From NCBI GenBank assembly GCA_958295855.1, contig OY282383.1, positions 1,840,481 to 1,904,480 on the forward strand: 64,000 nt of DNA, read 5' to 3'. The notes below the pieces were generated by a model that was not told where the DNA came from, searched no databases, and was given only the letters and a program-made list of their open reading frames with translations. Shown piece by piece: positions 8,996-17,449 of the stretch (its first letter is position 1; each line of letters opens with the position of its first letter). Origin of the DNA: an uncultured Poribacteria bacterium. GTDB taxonomy: Bacteria; Poribacteria; WGA-4E; WGA-3G. The position numbers and the translations under genes are program-made.

Positions 8996-10561
8996 CTACA
9001 TGATGCCGAGTTGAACAATCTGACGGGCCACGTGAGCTGCCAATGCGGCGATAGTCAACGTCGGCGGCACACCAATGGAACTCGGAAATAGGCTGGCATC
9101 AGCGACAAACAAACCCTTAACAGCATGTGCTTCCCCGGAAAGATTGACAACCGCGTTGTTGGGGTCTTCACCCATTCGGAGGGTGCCTTGCGGATGGCTT
9201 GAAGCCAACATGATGTCGTTTGGTACAATGCCGCGTCGACGGATACTCTCGAGGTGCGCCTCCGTTTTGATAACCACGTGTTGTGTGTAAGGCATCAGAA
9301 TTTCTGTAGCTCCCGCTGCGAAAAGCAGGCGTGCTGCGTTGATTGCCCCTTCAATCAATACCTTCTTATCTTCATGGCTCAGGCGGTATGTGATGCGCGG
9401 TGTACCCCGTCGATGAACGGACACGCGCCCTGCTGTCTTGTCGTGCAAGAGAACGAGGAGTGCCGCGATGTGACGGTAGTGCCCCATCAATTGACGATGG
9501 TTTTTGCCAAACCCTGGTAGACTTGCCGCGACTATCATCTGTGAACCGAAAGCTGGCATGAGGAGATACCCGCTATCCGGCGAGTGCTCCATGTCAAGAA
9601 ACTGCTCTATGTAGTAACTTTGCGGGATGCCGAGGTGTCCATCAATTATTTCGTTAAAAATTCCGCCGACAAAAATAGCAGGATGAAGGTGCAAATTTCT
9701 CCCGACGTGTGCATTTGCATTCGGAAGGCGGCTTTTTAACCAGAGTTGCGGGGAGTTAATCGCCCCGGCGGCTAAAACCACGGCTTTGCTTTGAACCGTC
9801 AGTTCGCTTGACTGCAAACGCGCACTGTTTAATATGGCTTTGGCCCCAATTGCACGTCCGTTTTCAACCAGCACAGCCTCTGCACTGCAATTGCTATAGA
9901 GGCGCGCACCTGCTGCGAGTGCCAGTGGAATGTACGTGACTGCCATGCTCTGTTTACCTATCCTCATCTTCCCTTTACTGTAGGACAGAGACTTCGTGCC
10001 CTGCGCCTGTTGCGGATGCAAATTAGATAGCTCTCCTTTGGAAGCAGGACAACCAAAAAGACATCCTGCACCGCACTCAGGACACGTCCCGCGATTGTGC
10101 CGTTGCACCAGCCCTCGCCATCCCATCGCCTCGCACCCGCGACGGATGACAGCGTTTAAGCGATTGACCTCTGCCTCCTGAATCTGCGTAACGCCCAAAG
10201 TTTGCTCCACGCGTGCTAATGCCGACGACAGAGCTGGAACACCCCACCTATCCAGCAAAGGTTGTGGCGGCCTGACTGCGTAACAGAGATTATGCACCGT
10301 TGAGCCGCCAACTCCCCTGCCTTGGGAGATAATAATCGTACCGTCGCGCGTCCTCCGTAAGCCGCTATCCCAGAAAAGCCGGCGCATCATGTCGGGTTCA
10401 TAGCTGCTAAACGTGCTCGGGTCGTGATGCTCCCCCGCCTCTAAAATAACCACCGATAGCCCAGCTTCAGCAAGTTCTTTGGCAATAACTGCGCCGCCTG
10501 CACCTGAACCGATAACGCATACATCTGCGGTTTCTGTATGGGAGGTTCTGTTTTTGTTCAC
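8996..10561 (-). CDS. GMC-type FAD-dependent oxidoreductase
   Basis: A large flavoprotein of the glucose-methanol-choline family. The FAD Rossmann motif GSGAGGAVIAKEL is near the N-terminus, and the C-terminal HPQGTLRMG histidine segment and LFVADASLFPSSIGVPP are characteristic. A Cys cluster (CPECGAGCLFGC) sits about residue 190, as in some cholesterol-oxidase or gluconate-dehydrogenase-like members. The ORF is open to 10597 but runs into a hairpin repeat, so a GTG at 10561 is preferred; both are tentative. It probably oxidises an alcohol; the substrate is unknown. Confidence 0.88.
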   Translation of the reverse strand: MNKNRTSHTETADVCVIGSGAGGAVIAKELAEAGLSVVILEAGEHHDPSTFSSYEPDMMRRLFWDSGLRRTRDGTIIISQGRGVGGSTVHNLCYAVRPPQPLLDRWGVPALSSALARVEQTLGVTQIQEAEVNRLNAVIRRGCEAMGWRGLVQRHNRGTCPECGAGCLFGCPASKGELSNLHPQQAQGTKSLSYSKGKMRIGKQSMAVTYIPLALAAGARLYSNCSAEAVLVENGRAIGAKAILNSARLQSSELTVQSKAVVLAAGAINSPQLWLKSRLPNANAHVGRNLHLHPAIFVGGIFNEIIDGHLGIPQSYYIEQFLDMEHSPDSGYLLMPAFGSQMIVAASLPGFGKNHRQLMGHYRHIAALLVLLHDKTAGRVSVHRRGTPRITYRLSHEDKKVLIEGAINAARLLFAAGATEILMPYTQHVVIKTEAHLESIRRRGIVPNDIMLASSHPQGTLRMGEDPNNAVVNLSGEAHAVKGLFVADASLFPSSIGVPPTLTIAALAAHVARQIVQLGIM

Positions 10562-10582
10562 AGTGTTTCTCGTTGCCACGGC

Positions 10583-10603
10583 GGGTAGGCACAACACCTA
10601 CCC
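10583..10603. repeat. Hairpin repeat GGGTAGG...CCTACCC
   Basis: A 7-base perfect inverted repeat with a 7-base loop, followed by CCTACAAA. Nearly the same unit occurs at 63621-63641. It sits at the 5' edge of the GMC oxidoreductase gene. Confidence 0.6.
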
Positions 10604-10783
10604 CTACAAATCAAATTAACCCGATTCGTATTGTTTTTTCGCTGAGAAAACAGAGAAAAGTCGTTTTCATTATTTCCCGAAACCGCCATGTTTAGTAATA
10701 GACCTGATTTTGTATTTATGATAGCATATTTACGCATGTCTATCAACCTAGCTTGGAATTTTAAAATCTAAAGGAGAAAGCTG

Positions 10784-11632
10784 ATGGAATTTGTTCAGTT
10801 GACAGAGGCACAACGCCAGGAATTTGGGGAGAATGGATACCTCGTCGTGCGCTCAGCAATTGATAGCGAGATGATTCGTCGCTTGACTGAAGCAGGCGAC
10901 CGGCTCATGGAATCATTTGAATACCACGGCTATTACGCCCATCGGCGGGACGGATTGGTGCAAGAGCCTGCGTTCGCCGCCCTGGTGACGCAGTCGAAGG
11001 CAGTGCCGTTAATCCTGCAACTGCTCGGGGCAAATATCCATATTACGAACACCGCGCTCATCTACAAACATCCGCAGGCACCCGAGAAACCCGACAACCG
11101 CAACTGGCATCGAGATGTCGGCGTGCATTTAGATGTCGGGCACCAAGGGTGTCCCCGCGTCGGGTTGAAGGTTGGGTATTGCTTAACCGATTTCAGCACG
11201 CCAAATTCCGGCGCGACGTGGTTTTTGCCGAAAAGCAACAGGTTGAAGGAACCGTTGCGCATCCCGGAAGGTGAAGCCGATCCGCTTGCGTATGACGAAC
11301 CGCTCCTCCAAGCAGGCGATGCGTTTCTGTTTGAAAGCCGTATCTACCATGCTGCAGGGTTGAACTTCACAGAGAATGTCTCTAAGGTAGTCATCTACGG
11401 GTACCATTATCGCTGGATTAAGCCTGACTATTATTTGCGATATTACAACGATATCCTGCAGCCCGACGCAACGCTAGTGGAAAATCTGGATGACCTGGGC
11501 AGGCAGTTTCTCGGTGCATCGACAGATACACAGGGTAGGCGAGACCCGAACGGTGTCCATTGGGCGGGTACAGAATGGGCAGCGGCACACAATCTGAACC
11601 TAGAGCAAGCACCGCAAGTTGTGACAGTTTAA
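10784..11632 (+). CDS. Phytanoyl-CoA dioxygenase family protein
   Basis: A 282-residue Fe(II)/2-oxoglutarate oxygenase of the PhyH family. The iron facial triad is visible as H109-x-D111 (NWHRDVG) and a distal H189 (ESRIYHAAG). AAAGGAGAAAG precedes the ATG. It is transcribed away from the GMC oxidoreductase, with a Gfo/Idh/MocA dehydrogenase 49 bases downstream in a likely two-gene operon. PhyH proteins hydroxylate diverse small molecules; the substrate is not deducible. Confidence 0.92.
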   Translation: MEFVQLTEAQRQEFGENGYLVVRSAIDSEMIRRLTEAGDRLMESFEYHGYYAHRRDGLVQEPAFAALVTQSKAVPLILQLLGANIHITNTALIYKHPQAPEKPDNRNWHRDVGVHLDVGHQGCPRVGLKVGYCLTDFSTPNSGATWFLPKSNRLKEPLRIPEGEADPLAYDEPLLQAGDAFLFESRIYHAAGLNFTENVSKVVIYGYHYRWIKPDYYLRYYNDILQPDATLVENLDDLGRQFLGASTDTQGRRDPNGVHWAGTEWAAAHNLNLEQAPQVVTV

Positions 11633-11681
11633 TGCCTAATAGGTGGTAACTTGCGTAGAATTTAATGAAAAAGGAGCAAAA

Positions 11682-12710
11682 ATGAAAGACGTTAACGTAG
11701 GTATTGTTGGTTGTGGTGGGATTGCAGGAGGCAAACACATCCCTGGTCATCAGCGTGTGAAAGGCGTTTCAATCATCGCTGCGTGTGACATTGATGCAGC
11801 CCGCGCCAAAGCCTTCGCCAAAAAACATAGCATTCTGCACGTTTTCACCGATTACGAGCAATTAGCCGCAATGGATGAACTGGATGCGGTGAGCGTTTGC
11901 ACACCGAATAACTTCCACGCGGGCCCGACTATCGCCGCGCTGAACGCAGGAAAACACGTTATCTGTGAAAAACCGATTGCTGGCAACGCAGTAGACGGAC
12001 AAGCAATGGTAGATGCACAAAAAGCGAGCGGCAAGGTGTTGCAAATCGGGTTACAATCCCGATTCCGCGCCGAATCGCGCACTTTGCGAAAACTCTACGA
12101 TGATGGATTTTTCGGGGATATCTACTATGCCCGTGCCATGGCGATGCGGCGGCGCGGTGTCCCTGCCTCGCCATCGTTTTTGAGCAAAGCTATCGCAGGC
12201 GGCGGCCCGCTGATTGATATCGGCGTGCATATCCTTGACGTGCTGCTCTGGATGATTGGGTGTCCGAAACCAGTTGAGGCATTCGGGATGACAGCGAAGA
12301 AATTTGGACACAGAACCGATGTCATCAACCCGTGGGGCAAATGGAATCCTGAAGAATTTGAGGTGGAAGATTTCGCGATGGGCACTATTCGGTTTGAAGG
12401 GGGTTTGACGGTGACCTTGGAAACAGCGTGGGCATCGCATATTGAGAATATCGGGGGTACCTTCTTCATGGGCGATGTAGCCGGGGCCACCTACGAACCT
12501 CTTCAGATTTACCTGGATAAGAAGGATGAGATGGTAAATTACACGCCGAAACTTCTCACAGGGTTACCCAGTGAATTTGAATCGTTCCACACGGCTGTTC
12601 GGGAGGGCTTACCTTCTCCTGTACCGGCAGAAGAGGTGCTGAACGTGGCAAAAATCTTCGATGCACTCTACGAATCCGCGCGGATAGGCCGCTCTGTGCC
12701 GATTGCATAA
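11682..12710 (+). CDS. Gfo/Idh/MocA family oxidoreductase
   Basis: An NAD(P)-dependent sugar or polyol dehydrogenase-like protein. The Rossmann motif VGIVGCGGIAGGKHIPG opens the protein, and CEKPIAGN near residue 100 is the conserved EKP segment; the C-terminal half has the usual alpha/beta substrate domain. The start at 11682 is chosen because AAGGAG lies 6 bases upstream, while a longer frame from 11643 lacks one. Co-directional with the PhyH gene before it. Confidence 0.92.
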   Translation: MKDVNVGIVGCGGIAGGKHIPGHQRVKGVSIIAACDIDAARAKAFAKKHSILHVFTDYEQLAAMDELDAVSVCTPNNFHAGPTIAALNAGKHVICEKPIAGNAVDGQAMVDAQKASGKVLQIGLQSRFRAESRTLRKLYDDGFFGDIYYARAMAMRRRGVPASPSFLSKAIAGGGPLIDIGVHILDVLLWMIGCPKPVEAFGMTAKKFGHRTDVINPWGKWNPEEFEVEDFAMGTIRFEGGLTVTLETAWASHIENIGGTFFMGDVAGATYEPLQIYLDKKDEMVNYTPKLLTGLPSEFESFHTAVREGLPSPVPAEEVLNVAKIFDALYESARIGRSVPIA

Positions 12711-12822
12711 GGCTGCCTTGTAAAAGTGGATATAGACTAAAAGTGTCATTGTTCGTAGTGGTGCAATGAATTGCGCGAATCAGCGGGGGATTGGCATATC
12801 CGCCCGCTGCATCTACCCCATG

Positions 12823-13221
12823 CTATTCCTTTTCATAGGTTGCTCGCACAACCGTTTTAATGCCGCCGCGGATGTTAAAGTCACCCACAACTTCCGCCTT
12901 CCGCGGGTGGCACGCTTCAACAAAGTCCTCAAGTACCTTGTTCACGACGTGTTCATGAAAAATACCGACATTCCGATAAAAAAGGAAATACTCCTTTAAC
13001 GATTTGAGTTCAACACAGTGCCGGTCTGGCACGTAAGTCATGCAGAGCGTTCCGAAATCCGGCAACCCTGTTTTGGGACAGACAGCAGTAAACTCAAGGT
13101 TGGTAATCTCAATTGTGTAATTTTGGTGGCTATACTGATTTTCCCACGTCTCGATCGCCGGTGTTTGTAGGTGACGGATGTGGTTCTGTAAATTGTCGTA
13201 GTTCTGGCTTTGATCGCTCAT
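12823..13221 (-). CDS. queF: NADPH-dependent 7-cyano-7-deazaguanine reductase (preQ1 synthase)
   Basis: A 132-residue unimodular QueF, which reduces preQ0 to preQ1 in queuosine synthesis. The EFTAVCPKTGLPDFG segment contains the nucleophilic Cys, followed by ELKSLK (the family ELKS motif) and FHEHVVN with the conserved His-Glu. The length fits the short class. It stands alone between plus-strand genes. Three tandem hairpins lie directly upstream; no preQ1 riboswitch was recognised there. Confidence 0.95.
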   Translation of the reverse strand: MSDQSQNYDNLQNHIRHLQTPAIETWENQYSHQNYTIEITNLEFTAVCPKTGLPDFGTLCMTYVPDRHCVELKSLKEYFLFYRNVGIFHEHVVNKVLEDFVEACHPRKAEVVGDFNIRGGIKTVVRATYEKE

Positions 13222-13234
13222 TCAATGGCTCCGC

Positions 13235-13348
13235 AGTTGTATTTGCCCCTGCTTTGCAGGGGTATTACCCTTAGTTGTATTTGCCCCTGCTTTGCAGGGG
13301 TATTACCCTTAGTTGTATTTGCCCCTGCTTTGCAGGGGTATTACCCTT
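13235..13348. repeat. Triple tandem 38-base hairpin repeat
   Basis: Three identical 38-base units (13235-13272, 13273-13310, 13311-13348). Each contains CCCCTGC-TTT-GCAGGGG, a perfect 7-base stem with a 3-base loop, flanked by GTATTT and GTATTACCC. Related single copies occur at 18472, 21594, 27615, 27767 and 36496. The array lies in the upstream region of queF. Confidence 0.95.
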
Positions 13349-13569
13349 AATCGTTTTGGTCTTTTCGCCATTATACCCTAAACTGGGTGAAAAATGCAAC
13401 AAAATCGTAGGCTTTCAAGCATATTTTTGTTCTCGGAGGTTTAACACCACCACAGTATCTGTCTTGACAATGCACGTTACATCTGCTAACATTATGCACA
13501 CGGCACCAAAGTAGGTATAGACACCTGCTACTACAGAATTTTCGCAATTTTGATGAAAGAGGTAACCTC
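13349..13569. other. Intergenic region upstream of second PhyH gene
   Basis: About 220 bases between divergent genes. It contains a short inverted element (CACC/GGTG around TTTTTCGCC and GGGTGAAAAA near 13365-13395) and AT-rich sequence, but no convincing promoter hexamers and no ORF with a ribosome site. Confidence 0.4.
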
Positions 13570-14385
13570 ATGAAACTGACAGAACACCAGGTTAATTTTT
13601 TCAACACCTTTGGCTATCTGGCGATACCGGGTATGTTTTCACCAAGCGAGACAGGGTGGATTACTAAAGAGTTTGAAATCTCGATTCAGGAATTTGGGGG
13701 TGGCAAAGCGCATGACGGCACGCGCCGCACAATGTTCGGCGGTCCGATTGAGCACCGTCCCCGGCTCTGTGCTTTGCTTGATGATGAACGATTGAAGGGA
13801 CTTATCGGTGGCGTGCTCGGTGAGGATTTCAACTACGCTGGGGGTGACGGAAACTATTACACTGGGGATACGGGCTGGCACCCTGATGGCAGCTGGGGAC
13901 GGCTTTTCGCGTGTAAAGTTGCATTCTATCTTGACCCGTTGACGCGCGATACCGGGTGTTTGAGAATAATTCCGGGCAGTCAAAACCCCGCACACTTCGT
14001 GCGCGCCCAAAAGATTGACCCGAATCAATCACAGGAATTGTTTGGTATCCCGCCGCGGGATTTCCCAACCAGCGTCACATTGGAAAGTAACCCTGGCGAT
14101 GTGGTGATTTTCAATCATGATACCTATCACGCCGCGTTTGGCGGGGGCACGCGTCGACGTATGTTCACCATGAATTGCACCCAACATTGCAAAACTGAAC
14201 CCGATTTAGAGACGTTGCATCAATATCTAAGCGTCCACTCGGCTGGCGGTTATAAAATTGAGACTGGCGCGGGCATGTTTTTCCCAACCATGGTGGACAC
14301 TGCCGACGAAACCCGGTGGATTCACCTCCAGCAATGCAGTGACATTCATGACGAATTATTTCCGCAGTACGCCCGGCGTTCCTAG
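13570..14385 (+). CDS. Phytanoyl-CoA dioxygenase family protein
   Basis: A 271-residue Fe(II)/2-oxoglutarate oxygenase. The metal ligands are H104-x-D106 in TGWHPDGSWG and H187 in NHDTYHAAFGG, followed by the conserved Arg stretch RRRMFTMN that would bind 2-oxoglutarate. An AGAGGTAA segment precedes the ATG. It is only distantly similar to the copies at 10784 and 52169, so these are probably separate specificities. It stands alone, directly before the repeat-rich defence region. Confidence 0.92.
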   Translation: MKLTEHQVNFFNTFGYLAIPGMFSPSETGWITKEFEISIQEFGGGKAHDGTRRTMFGGPIEHRPRLCALLDDERLKGLIGGVLGEDFNYAGGDGNYYTGDTGWHPDGSWGRLFACKVAFYLDPLTRDTGCLRIIPGSQNPAHFVRAQKIDPNQSQELFGIPPRDFPTSVTLESNPGDVVIFNHDTYHAAFGGGTRRRMFTMNCTQHCKTEPDLETLHQYLSVHSAGGYKIETGAGMFFPTMVDTADETRWIHLQQCSDIHDELFPQYARRS

Positions 14386-14406
14386 CAAAAATTGTGCTCG
14401 CGATGT

Positions 14407-14656
14407 TTCTACTGTCTGAATCGCGGATTATCACGGATTACGCAGATAACGCGGATTTTTGAGTGCTTGCAACTGAGGAAATTTCTCTGAGTTCTGCTGC
14501 AGTGATTTTTCACATCCCTTCTTTGATAGTGCGGATTTCTTCGGGAGTGAGTGGGTGTATTTGTCTGAATGCACGGATTATCACGGATGACGCGGAAAAA
14601 CGCGGATTGAAAATCCGTGCAATCTGATAAATCCGCGTAAATCCGCGATTCAGAAA
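14407..14656. repeat. Dispersed ATCCGCG repeat block
   Basis: A block of imperfect palindromes of the type CTGAATCGCGGATTATCACG and AAATCCGCGTAAATCCGCGATTCAG. The minus strand also carries a decayed coding end reading RQIHPLTPEEIRTIKEGM then stop (about 14517-14577). Similar blocks occur at 16253-16335, 16495-16693, 18384-18465, 18690-18862 and about 51976-52012. Confidence 0.85.
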
Positions 14657-14678
14657 GTTTCCCTCTCCACTGCTATGC

Positions 14679-16199
14679 CTACGGGGGAGTGAGCATTGCA
14701 GCGATGTCTTCTGGGAGCTCAACGCCATGTTTCTGCTCAAAATCTGCAATACTTGCATAAGAGTCGTGAAATAAAGCAATGATATCCTCCTCCATGTTTC
14801 CAACTGTAGTCAGGTCCGATTTGGCTTTTTCCCATTCTTGCACGGCTAATAGTGCGAAGAAGCGATTGCTGTAGAACAGAATTCTATCCGATTTGAGCCG
14901 TATAGCTTGGTTACAGTCTTCAATGGCGCGCTGGAATTCGCCTCTTTTGTAGTAAGCGACACCCCTATTGTAATAGGCCTCGGCAAAATCTTGATTGAGT
15001 TGTATCGCTTGGTTAAAGTCTTCAAAGGCGCTGTCAATCTCATCTTTTTTTCCGTAAACGACACCCCTATTGTAATAGGCCTCGGCAAAATTTGGATTGA
15101 GTTGTATCGCTTGGTTATAGTCTTCAATGGCGCTGTCAATCTCATCTTTTTTTCCGTAAACGACACCCCTGTTGTTATAGGCACCGGCAAAATCTTGATT
15201 GAGTTGTATCGCTTGGTTATAGTCTTCAAAGGCGCTGTCAAAATTGTCTTTTGCAAAGTAAGCGTAACCCCGATTGTAATAGGCCTCGGCAGAATTTGGA
15301 TTGAGTTGTATCGCTTGGTTATAGTCTTCAATGGCGCTGTCAATCCTATCTATTGTCTCGTAAGCGACACCCCTGTTGTAATGAGCCATGAAGACAATGG
15401 AGGTATCCTCTGGCTTCAACCGTATGACTTCGGTGTAGTACTCAATAGCATCATCCAGGTTACCGTTCTGGTGCGCTTCAAGACCGCGTTGCAGATAATC
15501 TTGGGCATCGGGTTCAATGTATGGTTTATCGTGGGCATGTAGACGAGCGAACCCATCAAAATCTGGATAAATATTGGCTTCGGTGATACCTGATATTTTA
15601 TCGAGAGATGTTCGGATGTCTCGCTTGCTATCTTTTCGGATGACACATTCAGCATCTGCATCAATTGGGTCGCCGCTAAATACAAAGATGGATTGTTGGG
15701 CGATAATGCGGTTGTTCTGAAGTTTGGGTTGCCATTGATATCGTGGATATCGCCCATTTTCGGGCTTGAAAAAATGCTCAATATCCTCTTTTACCAATTC
15801 GGGATTAACTGTTTTAAAGCGGGCTGGATCATCGCGTCGGACAGCGAAGACTTTGCCGTTTGCTTCCCGCTTGCAGGCGAACCAGAGCGCGACCAGGGCA
15901 CTACGCGTAAAGTCTATCAAGCAGGTGGCAGCACCGAAGTGCTGGAGTTCTGCGAGTAGTTCTAGATCGGAAAGTTGTTGGCCGTCTCTTTGATCGTGTC
16001 CCAAACTTCGTGCCTTTTCTATCAGATCCTTATTGATTTTGAGTAGTTTACTCGGATTATTTCTGTCGGTTTCTGGTAGGCGGCGGTAGGCGGATGCCTC
16101 TATTTTGTAACATTTCGTGGAAACACCACGAAACAGGTACTGTCCATCGCTAAATTGTGCTGCCCATTCTATAAACTCGCTTAGGGTTGTGACAGGCAT
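14679..16199 (-). CDS. FRG domain protein with tetratricopeptide repeats
   Basis: A 506-residue two-part protein. The first about 150 residues are an FRG domain (the FRG motif is in QYLFRGVS, with conserved LLELQHFGAAT-like and CLIDFT segments). Residues about 230-470 are six or seven TPR units of 34 residues with the pattern AYYNRGVVY..A(I/F)EDYNQAIQLNP, encoded by 102-base DNA repeats. The start at 16199 has GGAGAG about 9 bases upstream. FRG domains are frequent in phage-defence loci, and the next genes upstream form a Pycsar-like pair. The antisense strand is also open across the TPR DNA, an artefact of the repeat. Confidence 0.85.
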   Translation of the reverse strand: MPVTTLSEFIEWAAQFSDGQYLFRGVSTKCYKIEASAYRRLPETDRNNPSKLLKINKDLIEKARSLGHDQRDGQQLSDLELLAELQHFGAATCLIDFTRSALVALWFACKREANGKVFAVRRDDPARFKTVNPELVKEDIEHFFKPENGRYPRYQWQPKLQNNRIIAQQSIFVFSGDPIDADAECVIRKDSKRDIRTSLDKISGITEANIYPDFDGFARLHAHDKPYIEPDAQDYLQRGLEAHQNGNLDDAIEYYTEVIRLKPEDTSIVFMAHYNRGVAYETIDRIDSAIEDYNQAIQLNPNSAEAYYNRGYAYFAKDNFDSAFEDYNQAIQLNQDFAGAYNNRGVVYGKKDEIDSAIEDYNQAIQLNPNFAEAYYNRGVVYGKKDEIDSAFEDFNQAIQLNQDFAEAYYNRGVAYYKRGEFQRAIEDCNQAIRLKSDRILFYSNRFFALLAVQEWEKAKSDLTTVGNMEEDIIALFHDSYASIADFEQKHGVELPEDIAAMLTPP

Positions 16200-16252
16200 A
16201 ATGCTCTCCTTTTCCACAATGCTAATTTTTCCCAGATGAAGTTAGACAGTTG

Positions 16253-16336
16253 TTTGAATCACGGATGACGCAGAAAAACGCGGCGTGAAAATCCGTGAAA
16301 TCTGATAAATCCGCGTAAATCCGCGATTCAGACAAT
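16253..16336. repeat. ATCCGCG dispersed repeat copy
   Basis: Contains the AAATCCGCGTAAATCCGCGATTCAG-type end in the same orientation as the 14.6 kb copy. It directly follows the stop codon of the minus-strand remnant at 16337. Confidence 0.8.
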
Positions 16337-16441
16337 TTATCCCTCCGCCGCCCCCACAATGGCAATTTCTTCAGAGGTTAAGTCATATAAGAAGTATACC
16401 AGAGGATGCGTTTTATTTTCAACGGAAAACAAACTTGGCAT
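16337..16441 (-). pseudogene. Remnant: C-terminal end of a restriction/methylase-like protein
   Basis: A 34-codon open frame whose end reads HPLVYFLYDLTSEEIAIVGA before the stop at 16337. The pattern LVYxLYxLTxEEIxIVE is the usual C-terminus of Eco57I-type restriction-modification proteins. Nothing upstream continues it, so it is read as a leftover 3' end rather than a gene. A second remnant of the same kind is at 18538-18624. Confidence 0.45.
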
Positions 16442-16494
16442 GGGGGTGTGCATCTGGGGCCCGGAGGCGTTTATATGCTCAGGATTTCGCTACT

Positions 16495-16693
16495 GTCTGA
16501 ATCGCGGATTATCACAGATTACGCAGAGGACGCGGATTTTTGAGTTCTTGCCAACTGCGGAAATTTCTCTGAGTTCTGCCGCAGTGTTTTTTTAGATGCC
16601 TTCTTTGATAGTTCTGAATCACGGATGACGCGGAAAACGCGGCGTGAAAATCCGTGAAATCTGATAAATCCGCGTAAATCCGCGATTCAGACC
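16495..16693. repeat. ATCCGCG dispersed repeat block
   Basis: A near copy of the 14407-14656 block, in the same orientation, including the internal TCTGAGTTCTGC segment. It lies immediately 3' of the cyclase gene. With the copy at 16253 it fills the 530-base interval between the cyclase and the FRG gene. Confidence 0.85.
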
Positions 16694-16732
16694 GTTTCCC
16701 AATCGCTCCAATTGGGCAATGATGAAACTTAC

Positions 16733-17425
16733 TTATACTCGCCACCGCCAAGCCGATCGATAAATTCTCATGCCCTTCATACCGTTCCATGTAGCCGCTT
16801 CCCACATAGATTTTCCATCAGAATACTTAGCGGATTTATTCAATTTGTTGTACACCGCTTCAGTCAGTCGTGAGGGGTAATCGGGTGAAAGTGAACACAA
16901 TTTCGCTGCGTAGTTCGCTGCACGTCCAACCCAGACCAGATCGTTCGATCCCCGTATTCCAGTGCGTGCCACAAATAACTCGCTGGTGTCAATACCCACA
17001 ACCTGTTTGACACTGTAGTTCTTTGCGGGATAATACTTTTTTACGAGAGGATTTATGATCTCGGTAACTGTGTAGTTTATTTTTAATGCTGAACGGGCAG
17101 CACAATCATCTTTTTCATCCCCAATATACACAGCCATGATGCGATCGCCGTCGTAAGAAGTGATGACACCACCCTCAGACCGTATAACCTTAGCGGCGCA
17201 GCTGAGGTATGCTTTATAGATTTCAGCAGCGAATTCGGGTTCATAGTTATCCACAAGGTTTGTGGAATCATCAAGGTCTGCATAGAGTACCGTTCCATCT
17301 AACTCCACAGCATCATTACCTAACCCTAAATCTTCGGATTCTGGAACTTTCCTGCCTTCCCGGGTTGACCACTGCTCCTTGAATATTTCCTCAACCGCTT
17401 TGGAATAATCCTCAACTAAACTCAT
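16733..17425 (-). CDS. Class III nucleotide cyclase, probable Pycsar cyclase (PycC-like)
   Basis: A 230-residue stand-alone class III cyclase domain. D50 in LYADLDDST and D94 in YDGDRIMAVY are at the two metal-binding Asp positions, and VGRAANYAAKL (residues 166-176) corresponds to the conserved Asn helix. AGGAGG lies 9 bases before the ATG. It starts 24 bases after a gene for a cyclic-nucleotide-binding TIR-like protein, the arrangement of Pycsar anti-phage systems, where the cyclase makes cCMP or cUMP on infection. An ordinary adenylate cyclase is the alternative, but the neighbour favours Pycsar. Confidence 0.8.
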   Translation of the reverse strand: MSLVEDYSKAVEEIFKEQWSTREGRKVPESEDLGLGNDAVELDGTVLYADLDDSTNLVDNYEPEFAAEIYKAYLSCAAKVIRSEGGVITSYDGDRIMAVYIGDEKDDCAARSALKINYTVTEIINPLVKKYYPAKNYSVKQVVGIDTSELFVARTGIRGSNDLVWVGRAANYAAKLCSLSPDYPSRLTEAVYNKLNKSAKYSDGKSMWEAATWNGMKGMRIYRSAWRWRV

Positions 17426-17449
17426 TGGAATAATCCTCCTTATGTGAAA

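Noticed and set aside
13040-13068. TGGCACG near queF as a sigma-54 promoter
   Set aside because: It lies inside the coding sequence and the -12 part does not match (no TTGC at the right spacing).
14907-15542. Plus-strand 211-codon open frame across the TPR gene
   Set aside because: It mirrors the 102-base TPR repeat on the other strand, and repetition keeps the antisense frame open. No ribosome site or family.
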